Below the pieces are notes generated by a model that searched no databases, was not told the DNA's origin, and was given only the letters and a program-made list of their open reading frames with translations. From Colletotrichum lupini (Eukaryota > Ascomycota > Sordariomycetes > Glomerellales > Glomerellaceae): a stretch of DNA of 64,000 bases. The first letter of the stretch is position 1. Every line of letters begins with the position of its first letter. The stretch lies in assembly GCF_023278565.1 (NCBI RefSeq), contig NC_064679.1, positions 2,914,001-2,978,000 of the forward strand, given 5' to 3'. Positions 24,356-34,422 of this stretch are shown piece after piece. A program made the position numbers and the translations under genes.

Positions 24356-27300
24356 TATGTCGTTCTAGAACCATTGCAACGAAGAGAGAAAGGGCCTAAG
24401 AAGCGCAGCAATTCATGTCGTCATGTGAAAGGGGTAAACACCAAGGCTATAGCGGGGGTCTTGTCCTTACAAATACGTCTCGATTCGTGGCGTACCCGAC
24501 CAGCCAGAGTAGACAATATGACTTGAAGGGCTTACCTGGGAAGATTGGATGCGCGATGGTCAGTTTCCCACTTTGACTGACAGTGCGATGCTGTGTGACG
24601 GTGGTTGTCGTCCGTTAAAGCAGGGGATGTTGCGGTGGAAAGGGATCGAGCCGTTCACGGCTGTATCATGCGCTGTGCTCTTCCGAACCACGACTATGGT
24701 TATTTGAGAAGCTCTTCTCGAATGTGAAACCCAATTCTGGCGTCCGAGCTGTCTGAGGATGCTATGCGGTTGCGACGAGGGGACGAGCAGGGCGCGGGGA
24801 GTAGATCGGTCGGGGTAGGCTGGGTAGATTAATCCGCCCAGTTTTAGAATTGTTTGACACAGTCCAGACGAAGAGGATGGATGTCGTGCGTCCGGGGGTG
24901 GTTGGACGGTTGCAGTCTGGCTTTTTCTGGCTCCGGCTCAGGTTCAGGCTCAATCAAGCAAGCTTGGGCTCACAGTTATCCTGGACCTGAGGTAATCACT
25001 GTCCGCCTAACAGCTCGGGGTTGGGGACGGGCCTGGGGTTGGTTGGGGGGGTAGGGGGAGTCTGGAAATGGGTTGGAACTTTGGAAGAGGGTAGCAACAG
25101 AAAAGGGCAGAGGTGATAAGGAGAGAACGGATGACGGCGGAGCGGAGAAACCACCAAGAAGGCAAGGTAGATAGACGGGGGGCGCGTTAAGAGCCCTTGG
25201 TTCCGTCCTTTTGCTGTGGCTCTCTGCTGTGCTGTTGGCCAATGTTTGTCGCGAATCGAGATGACAAGAGGCAGCGCCACCGCCCTCTTCTGAGACAAGA
25301 TGGCGGAACTTGGAAGTCGAGAGCAGCAGGCGAACGCGGGCGGGAGGCCAAGGCGGTCGTTGGTCCAGTCAGGTCAATCAATGAGGAAGCCCAACGAGTT
25401 TTGGTACGTCGTCTTGATGAGAGCAGCGAAAAGGATGACGGGAGGGTGAATGAATATGCGGGGTTTCAGCAGCAGCAGTACGCAGCAGTCGTACCAGTAG
25501 GTAGTAGCAGCAGCAGCCCGTCACTCGGATCGAATCGATGTTGAGCCCCTCGGTAATAATGATGGCAATGAAGGGAGAGAAAATCACAGTTCGGCTAGCT
25601 AACAATAGGCGTTCGCAACTCTGACTTGGAACTGCTTAGGTAGGCAGTCTGTTGGTCTAATTCATAGAGGCTTCCAAAGAAGACCCCGGAGACGGATCCT
25701 TGCGACAAGGCCGAATGCCAATGGGTCCCCCCCAGTCATCAAGGCTCGAAGGTACCTTAGTTAGGTGGTGCTGACTTGGCCTAGGACTTGAACGATCAAA
25801 TCCGATTTCGTTGCTTTTTCGGAATCATCGGCGGTTCCACGCACTTCTGTCCCCTTAGTTCGTCTGCCTTACCGCGAGAGAAAGAACGTCGGCTAGACTG
25901 GCAGTCTGACGAAGCTGACGAACAGAAGCCCCCTCGAGAGTCGTCACCGGATAGGGCTATGCTATGTCGAAGAGCAACTTGAGCAGCTTGCAGGGGCGAG
26001 CTCTAGCTATGGTGAGGCCGAGGAGAAGCGGCACGCGGCATAGCGAGTACTGACCGTGTGACAAATATTGGAATTTTGTGTTGGCGCCGGTACTGACATA
26101 GGCGGGGGGTAAGCAAGGCGCCTTCCGTGGACGGCGGGCGACGGTTCCTGGTCTAGACCCTTAAGCCTGCGATCCGTTGGCGGTTGAGTGAAGTCCAGCA
26201 GCGGCGTGCCCGTGGCTGGCCCATCTCTCTGTCTCTCTCACGTCTCTGTCTCTGTATCCGTACTGTAATATTGGATCATAGTACCTAGTCTAGAACCCAT
26301 GTAATACCCAAGTTATGGAATGCTCCCAGTATCGGCTTGGCTTTGTACGAACGAACGGCCCGTGGGCAGACCGAGTATGGCTGAGAAAAGGAGGCTTCAG
26401 AAGCTTCCAAGTTCCGCCAGAGCGCACAAAGTGCTGCACCGGACAAGCGGGGAGGAATGGAGGGGTTCCCATTCGCAGCTCCCGTTCTAGGCCAAGTTCA
26501 CATCGCATTTGTGAGCGAATATTCGTCCACGGGTGCCTCAACCGTTATCCTCATTCCTCTCCGCTATTCACTTTCCGACAAAGAAAGAGTAGATAGTCTC
26601 AGTAGAGACATGCATCGAGAGCCTCGGGTGCGACATTCGGCCCTCCTTGCTGCTACTGTTGCTTCGTCTGCCTGGAATGCTTTCGTGTGGCTTGACTTGC
26701 TTGACTCGGCGTCCCATCCACCTACGCTCCAGTTCTCCTCCCAGCGCCGGCATCAGCTCCGTCTCCAAAGGACTGACAGTCCTCCAAACTCCAACCACGA
26801 GTACCCAACTCAGACCCAGACCCTGAGACCCCTGGTGGTAGACGAGGGGCATGTTTGCTTGTTTGCTCGCTTATCAGAATTGCTCATCTTGGAATCGTCA
26901 GATTACCATGCACGAGAGCTCTCGCCAGACAAAAGTAGAAGCCCATACGTCCGTACGGAACGTGTCACAATTCTGACCCCTTGCTAGACCAACACTTCTC
27001 CATGGCAGATGCACACGTGTGAGCTTGCATTCTGCTAGCCAGCGGCGCGTCCAAAGTTTCTTGTTGCGAGGCAATTATCTAGCCTGCGAATCTCTGCGCG
27101 TAAATCCCGTCTCTCCAGTCTCCCATCCACACAGACCTCGGTCCAATGGCAGCGTCGACATCGGACGAGCCGGGAAAAAAGCCAAGAGTCCCTTAACTGG
27201 ACCTCACACTCCATGGCCTATTTTGAGCATTTTGAAATCGCACATACGACTGCTTATATATGCAGCCAACCTTGACACTCGAGCACCCCTCTGTCTGTGT

Positions 27301-28109
27301 GCCCAGTGTGCACATCTCGTCCTATGTCGAATGAAATTCGGCACGTCGTAGGGCTTTCGGGTGCCTCAATGCTGGCACTTGGACGTCTCACTCGTCCCTT
27401 CGAGACCTTCCAGGCTCGGCCCATGTGATTAACGGCCAGGAACGTGAAATCCCTGTCTTTGAGTGGTTTGGAGGGGTTCCTCACTCGCATAATTGAGTTA
27501 AGCTCGCCGTTTGTCAGTCGGCCCACGGAGATCAATCATTGACCTCTGCCAAAAGTCCATGCCGTCATTTTAACCCGTTTAGGAACTTGGGCGGGACCGG
27601 ACGCCTCTGCTAACAGAAGCCAGCCACAGTAGCATCGTGTTTCCTTTTCCCCGATTCCCATACTGTTGCAATCATATCCTGTGAGAAGATCCTCAGCCCA
27701 TGATTGCCACACTTTAGAGCTTCCTCCTCGTTGGCAGCAAGGAATACGGCTGTAATTGTGCTCATCCACTGAACGCGAAGAGGAACGCGCATCTTTGAGA
27801 CGAGTGAACCCCGGATCATCGCCCGCTCGTTCGAAACCTTCACCCTTGATCTGCTGGCCTAAAGGTCACGCGCGCACGCGGCTCCCTTTCGAAACATCCC
27901 TTGGTCTAGGGCAGGGTGTCTTGGGTTGTAGATCGGTTTGCCGCGCTTCGGCTCGCTCACTAGACGGCCAACCTTAATCTTTTCTTTTGGGACGTCGCCA
28001 GTTGCGAAAGAACTCAGAGTGTCATCATTTTCGTGCATCGATTCATCTTCTTACGCCTCGGTCTCGGATTCCGCTAGAGTGAGCTTTGACGATTGAATCC
28101 TCAACGGCC
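24356..28109. other. Gene-free spacer between divergent bZIP and acyltransferase genes
   Basis: 3.75 kb with no supportable gene. The left part is probably leader and promoter of the bZIP gene. Small features are CAG triplet clusters near 25470-25515, TACCTTAG/TTAGGTGG repeats near 25752, and CT-rich (TCTCTG)n near 26226-26255. Frames of 90-176 codons here overlap each other and resemble nothing. Confidence 0.55.
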
Positions 28110-29085
28110 ATGGCTAGCCACGGCAACGTGCTCACTCACTTCCGAGGAGCTGCCATTCTAGCTCCGTGGGTTCTTTGGTTGCTTTTGGCAGATACCGCCA
28201 TCTCACTCCAGCTCCCGCTGAAATGGCTCGCTCCGGACTTCGTGTACAACTCCTCGTCACGGATCGCCGAGACAGTTTGGTACTGGATCCAGATCATCTT
28301 TGAAAGATATAATGGCGCCAACATTACATTTTCCGGCGATGCCCTTCCCCGCGGGGAGTCGGCTGTAGTAGTCGCCAACCACGTCGGATGGGCGGACTTT
28401 TACATGATCCAAGCTCTCGCGATCAAAGCCGAGATGCTAGGCCGTTGCCGTTACTTTGCCAAGATCCAGCTGCGGATAGTTCCATTTCTTGGTTGGGGTC
28501 TATGGGCGATGGGTATGCCCATGGTGAGTCGTAACTGGGCCAAAGACAAGCATGAGCTTGACAGGGCATTCTCGGGTATCGTCAATAGGCAGTGGCCGAC
28601 CTGTAAGTGCATCAGTTGATAGTTTTTCCCCTTCAGGGCGGACACCTTACTGATGATGATAAATAGGGCTCATCAGCTTCAGCGAGGCCACTCGTTTCAC
28701 ACAGAAGAAGTATGAGCAGTCAATCGTCTGGTGCAAGGAGTCGGGTCGACCGCAGCCTATGCATTTGCTGTATCCTAGGACGAAAGGATTCATTACCACC
28801 GTCCAACACCTCAGGAAGGCGGCCCACGTGAAGGCCGTGTACGATGTGACGATTGCGTATCAGAGGGGAAAGGATTTCCATGCGGCGCCGACCATGTGGG
28901 ACACTTTGAGCGTGCCCGGGTTGAGCTCTCGACTTGGATACAAGTTTCACGTCCATGTTCGCAGGTTTCCCCTCGAGACTCTACCGACGGATGACGAAAA
29001 GCTGGCAAAGTGGCTAGAAAATCTCTGGGTAGAAAAGGGGGAATGGCTGGATGTGAAGAAGGCCGAGTGGGCTTCAATGACTTGA
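28110..29085 (+). CDS. LPLAT-family acyltransferase (LOA1/CST26-like)
   Basis: Two exons (28110-28602, 28667-29085; donor GTAAGT, acceptor AATAG) give 303 aa. This is a PlsC-type acyltransferase that probably acylates lysophospholipids such as lysophosphatidic acid in ER or lipid-droplet membranes. Motif I is intact as NHVGWAD (N90, H91, D96); SFSEATR (168-174), completed across the splice, matches the FPEGTR block; YPRTKGF follows. A hydrophobic segment near residues 10-30 would anchor it. Yeast Loa1/Vps66 is about this length while Cst26/Psi1 is about 100 residues longer, so the assignment within the family is open. I chose the ATG at 28110; the frame extends upstream but without ATG. The tandem AT-rich repeat begins only 67 bp after the stop, so the 3' UTR probably runs into it. 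Confidence 0.9.
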
Positions 29086-29152
29086 AGCTCTTTGACACGG
29101 TTTTCACGGCCAAGCTGGGGAACCGTCTTGGAAAAGTGAAGATTGGAAACAG

Positions 29153-30430
29153 CATATACTCCGTCAGTATACACGTGACGGATAAACAGGTCGGCCATAG
29201 TATTAGGAGATAGAAAGTGCTACATAGGGTAGTATTTAAAGTAGTTACGTTACTCCTCCCCTTTAGAGCGGCTATATTATAAAAAGCGCTCTATAATAGC
29301 CTTTTTATAATATAATTAAAACTTATTAATTAATCCTACTACTTTTATCTAATTTCTTAATAACTTCTACGCTTATTTTAATAAGAAAGAGACGACTATT
29401 CTTAGATACTAAGTATTAATATTAGTTCGCTATTTAGGCTATTATAATAGTTATAACTACGTAATATTCTTATATAAAAAGTTCGTAACGAGGGCATACG
29501 CAGAGACTTCTTTATACTTAAGATATAGGTAAATATTTTATAATAACAAGGCTCCGTCCCGTTTTACGTAGTCGTAAATATTATAGTATATATTTATTTT
29601 TAATACTAATAAGCTTTTTATTATAATCGTTAAAGTATTAGCTAGTAGTTATTATATAGGAATTAACTTTACTACTAGTTAATAAATAAGTTCTAACTAA
29701 CTAATAATTATTATTAGTTTTTTTATTTTTATAAAGGGGCTAGTTAAATAGGACTAGGCCGTTTAAATATAAACTATATAAGGATTACTTCCCTCGTATA
29801 AAGCTAGGGAAGTTTTTTTAGATTAATATTATTATATATAATTATTATTATAGCTCCTATAGCTCCTTATATTACGTTTTAATAATAAATAATTATACTT
29901 ATTCTCGTCGGTCTAGTTAAGCCGAGATAGGCTAATAGTCTTATCTTATTATTAAATTATTACCTTACTACTTCTATATTACCTCGAGCTTATTATACGT
30001 ATTTATTTTTTAAATACCCCGGCGTTTTATTAAATATTACTAGATTATATACTGCGCTTTTTAAGAGAACTTTTATATAATATTTAGATTAGTAAGTAAA
30101 CTTAATCGTCTCTCGAGTATTAACGAGATATTATTAAATATGCTCAGTATAGTTTCGTTATTTCTTATTATTATTTATAGAGTATTTTTTAGAAGTCCTT
30201 AGTATAAATATATACTAGGCTATATTTTATAAGAAATAGATATATCTAAATAATAAGCCCTAGGCTATAGATATTAAATATAAATATAAATAGCTATAGT
30301 AGTTTTTTATATATAATACTATCTTATTTTATATTAAATACCCTACGCTAAATAAATACTTTAAAAGTAGAGCCGCGTCCGCTAAGCGGGGTATTTAACT
30401 ATTATTACTAATCCTTATCTCGAGACGTAA
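29153..30430. repeat. RIP-mutated AT-rich repeat, copy 1 of 2 (1278 bp)
   Basis: The first of two directly adjacent copies of exactly 1278 bp. It begins CATATACTCCGTCAG and ends CTCGAGACGTAA. It is very AT-rich and full of stops in every frame, so it codes for nothing now. Compared with copy 2, differences are almost all C/T or G/A. Near the left edge copy 1 keeps C in CpA and G in TpG where copy 2 has T and A, the mark of repeat-induced point mutation. A 7-bp inverted repeat (TCCGTCA...TGACGGA, 29159-29181) lies near the left end and a palindrome CCGCTAAGCGG near the right end. The element class is not recognised. Confidence 0.9.
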
Positions 30431-31708
30431 TATATACTCCGTTAGTATATACGTAACAGATAAATAGGTCGGCTATAGTATTAGGAGATAGAAAGTGCTA
30501 TATAAAGTAGTGTTTAAGGTAGTTACGTTACTCTTCCCCTTTAGAACGGCTATATTATAAAAAGCGCTCTATAATAGCCTTTTTATAATATAATTAAAAC
30601 TTATTAATTAATCTTATTACTTTTATTTAATTTCTTAATAACTTCTACGCTTATTTTAATAAAAAAGAGACGACTATTCTTAGATACTAAGTATTAATAT
30701 TAGTTCGCTATTCGGGCTATTATAACGGTTATAACTACGTAATACTCTTATATAAAAAGTTCGTAACGAGGGCGCACGCAAAGACTTTTTTATATTTAAA
30801 ATATAAGTAAATATTTTATAATAGTAAAGCTCTATCCCGTTCTACGTAGTCGTAAATATTATAGTATATATTTATTTTTAATATTAATAAGCCTTTTATT
30901 ATAATTATTAAAGTATTAGTTAGTAATTATTATATAAAAATTAACTTTGCTACTAGTTAATAAATAAGTTCTAACTAACTAATAATTATTATTAGTTTTC
31001 TTATTTTTATAAAAGGGCTAGTTAAATAGGACTAGGCCGTTCGAATACGAACTATATAAGGATTACTTCCCTCGTATAAAGCTAAGGAAGTTTCTTTAGA
31101 TTAATATTATTATATATAATTATTATTATAGCTCCTATAGCTCCTTATATTACGTTTTAATAATAGATAATTATATTTATTCTCGTCGGTCTAGTTAAGC
31201 CGAGATAGGCTAATAGTCTTATCTTATTATCGAATTATCGCCTTACTGCTTTTATATTACCTCGAGCTTACTATACGTACTTATTTCTTAAATACCCCGG
31301 CGTTCTATTAGATATTACTAAATTATATACTACGCTTTTTAAAAGAACCTTTATACGATATTTAAATTAGTAAGTAGACTTAATCGTTTCTTAAGTATTA
31401 GTGAGATATTATTAAACGTACTCGGTGTGGTTTCGTTATTTCTTATTATTATTTATAGAGTATTCTTTAGAAGTCCTTAGTATAAATATATACTACGCTA
31501 TATTTTGCGAGAAATAGATATATCTAGACGATAAGCCCTAGGCTATAGATATTAGATATAAATATAGATAGCTATAGTAGTCTTTTATATATAATACTAT
31601 CCTATTTTATATTAAACACCCTACGCTAAATAAGCACCTTAGAAGTAGAGCTGCGTCCGCTAGGCGGGGTATCTAACTATTATTGCTAATCCTTATCTCG
31701 AGACGTAA
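30431..31708. repeat. RIP-mutated AT-rich repeat, copy 2 of 2 (1278 bp)
   Basis: The second copy, in the same direction and with no bases between the copies: it begins TATATACTCCGTTAG directly after CTCGAGACGTAA of copy 1 and ends with the same string at 31708. Equal length suggests substitutions only, without insertions or deletions. The inverted repeat near the left end has decayed (TCCGTTA...TAACAGA) through transitions, while the right-end palindrome reads CCGCTAGGCGG. Flanking sequence on the right is ordinary unique-looking DNA of normal composition. Confidence 0.9.
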
Positions 31709-32201
31709 ACTATCACTACTACTAAGCAACCGTCTTATATAAGATAGTCTTATCATCCCTGGCCGCATCATCCACGTGATGTTGATGGATGTCAGACAAT
31801 CCTTTGGGTAGGCTCGACTTGAAGAAACTAGCGTATCGGCCGAGACAACCTCGTTCGCCGTTCAAAGTGTAGTAAATCCGTAATCTGCGACAGAAGTCAA
31901 TCCAGGACCGCCTGACTGTCCCAGAAGTCACCAGGGAAAGTACCAACACCCTTAGCGGCAAAAGGGCGTGTCGACGGCTATAACCTTGAGAGTTCAGGCG
32001 CCGTATCCTGAGAGCGACAGGCGTCTCTTCCGACGACGATATCCCGGCGGCCATCGGAGCTTTAGTTTGCTTTGGATAGACTTGCCTCTGTATCTGCCTT
32101 TAGTTCTGCATCTGCGCAGACTGCTCACTGCAGCCCCCTTTTCTACCCCGATTCAGCCCCTATTGAGCCCAAAAAGGTCATTTCCAGACACTCCATCGCC
32201 G

Positions 32202-32240
<39 letters not shown>

Positions 32241-32367
32241 ACCCCCCCCCCACCACACCCAGCGCCCCCGCCCCCCTCCCCCCCTTTTCCCCCCCCCTCC
32301 CCCCCATCCACCGCAAAACACGCCATCCCCTCACCCCCCCCCGCCCCCCCCCCCCCCCCCCCCCCCC
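32202..32367 (+). repeat. Poly-C low-complexity tract
   Basis: A run of 39 C (32202-32240) is followed by more C-runs broken by single A, G or T, and a last run of 24 C ending at 32367. Such tracts are hard to sequence and assemble, so the exact length is unreliable. The Pro-rich and Gly-rich frames they create are artefacts. Confidence 0.9.
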
Positions 32368-33359
32368 GGCTCCCCAGAAACAATTGCAGCAATGTGAGGT
32401 GGCATCTTGTTCTGTATCCTTGACCACCAGTAATCCTATCCTTCTCGAGTTCACTTCCATTCTTAATTCTTATAGAGCGAGGTCATTTGCTTTCCAGCCG
32501 CGCAAACGTCGAGGCCCCCCTTAACGTAAAAGCTTTCTCCTTCCGGCACTGTACCCGTGCAAGGCCGCTTCACCAGACGGGCAGGTCTCCGTCGTCGAAC
32601 GACTAGTTTCACAGCATCAGCATGGAAGCCGGGCCTCGAGTATTCACCGTCGGCCACGTTTCAAGTCCACTCGGGGCGGGGCCCGAACGGCCATCACGTC
32701 GCCGGGGAACGGATCACGGCGTTTCGGCGGGGCTTGGGTCCGGCCCCATCCGCCGATTGGACCGTCTCGGGGGCGGGGTTCAGGCTCATGGGCCGGATTT
32801 GGTGCTTCTCATGTGGCCGAGTGACTACCTTTGTCAGTTACTTTCGTCAAGAGGAGTGCCCAGATGAAGACATTATCAATGCGTGCGAATTCCTCTCTAT
32901 TCGCCGACCCGTTTTGCGGCTGTGACAATGCCTTTCACCAATCGCGAGTATGGCTCAGCTTGCCTGCTCGCCTCTACTTTGGATTGTTTTGCGGGGTAGG
33001 TAATCAGGCTGCCGACTCACAGCTGCCACCCAACCAAGCACCCAAGGTAGGACCACGTCTTCTGAGATGTCTTGATGGATTTAGAGCTGAGGCAACACCT
33101 ACCTAGCTTAATGTCTCATCGACGAAAAGCCACCTGAAAAGCCCTCCATTCAATTGGAACTAGTCACACTAACATAGAATGTAGATCAACGGCGCTTGAC
33201 CACATTCCTGCTCTCAGTCCACCGCATACTCGAAGTGGCTGAGCGATCTCATGGCATTTGGGATGGAGTTACAGAACTTGAGCCATGGCATACTCAAATA
33301 TACCAAAGAATATTAGACATACCCATACAACTGTCTCAGAACAAGCCATCTGTTCTTAA

Positions 33360-33375
33360 ACCCCAGATCTGGGGT
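33360..33375. repeat. 16-bp perfect palindrome ACCCCAGATCTGGGGT
   Basis: Perfect inverted repeat without spacer in the gene-free block. A second, 10-bp palindrome (TACCTAGGTA) lies 48 bp downstream at 33423-33432. Function unknown. Confidence 0.6.
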
Positions 33376-34380
33376 ATGTCATCTGTCCTACTTCACCAGT
33401 ATACCTGTGCGTGGCACTTCAGTACCTAGGTAGCTGCTGCTATCATCGAGAGAATGGCACAACACACATCGCTCTATTGAGAGAAGAAATTATCGATGCC
33501 TCCGGGAACTGGTGTGCTCACAAGTACGGCAGTAATGCGGGCCATAAAGTCATCAAAGTAAGGTAGTAGTGTCGTCTCGAGCGTTTGGCCATGAGACAGA
33601 CGCGGAACTTGAGAAACTCTGAGACATGCCTATCCCATCGACTGCTGCAAGGCGACAGTACAATGGTCTCCAGCTTTTCTCCAAATTCTCCGATATATGA
33701 ATTTTTTAATTTGCGGATATAGTAGAAATAAATCGGAATAACGCCTGATTAGTTCTTGCCCCGTACTCGGATATACTGTCGCCTTGTAGCAGTCGATGGG
33801 ATAGTGTCTCCCACTCCCACTGATAATAGACTGTCAATATGTGAGAGAAACATCCATGGAGAACCCAGCTCGGAAAGGTTGCACTGCCTACTACACATCC
33901 GCAGCTAACAAGCACAAGGTACCTTGTACCCGGATTGGCCTTCGGTAGCGAGTTAAACAGGGACAGATTGAATCTGAACGAACTCTTCCGGCCTGTAACC
34001 TCACAGTGACTGACAGGGTCGCTAGAACCGTTCTAATTTCTGGGATATGCAAATACTGTCTGAAAAGTCAATTCAGAGAATGACAGGCTGGGCAAGGAGA
34101 CCTCTGTGCCTCCCAGCCACCAGGTCACCCGCCCACGTCCACTCCGCTCGACGTCGATCAGCAGAACTGACCGCCTCTGTAGATCGCGGGAGGCGTCTTT
34201 AGTCATCCCATCTTCTCACAGAGACTGAGGTTCGAGACACCTAGCGGTTGCGGGACCTTGCCAGCCTGCCGCCTCTCAAAGTGGACGGGAACGTCATGTC
34301 CAAAAGAGAAACAATGAGAAAGAACTGGGAGTTCGAGTCGGCGTTGAGCTAAGATTGGCAGAACAAACGCACTGAGAAGG

Positions 34381-34422
34381 TTTTTTTTTTTTTTTTTTTT
34401 TTGGGGAGGGGGGGGGGGGGGG
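34381..34422 (+). repeat. T22 followed by GGGGA(G)15 homopolymer pair
   Basis: 22 consecutive T directly followed by GGGG, A and 15 G. It is either a genuine low-complexity junction or an assembly or sequencing effect. Confidence 0.85.

Noticed and set aside
29153..31708. LTR retrotransposon or Helitron
   Set aside because: No TG...CA ends, primer-binding site, coding remnant or CTRR end is visible, and the copies abut without an internal region.
31968..32524. Proline-rich and glycine-rich frames over the poly-C tract
   Set aside because: Produced by homopolymer C; no signal outside the tract.
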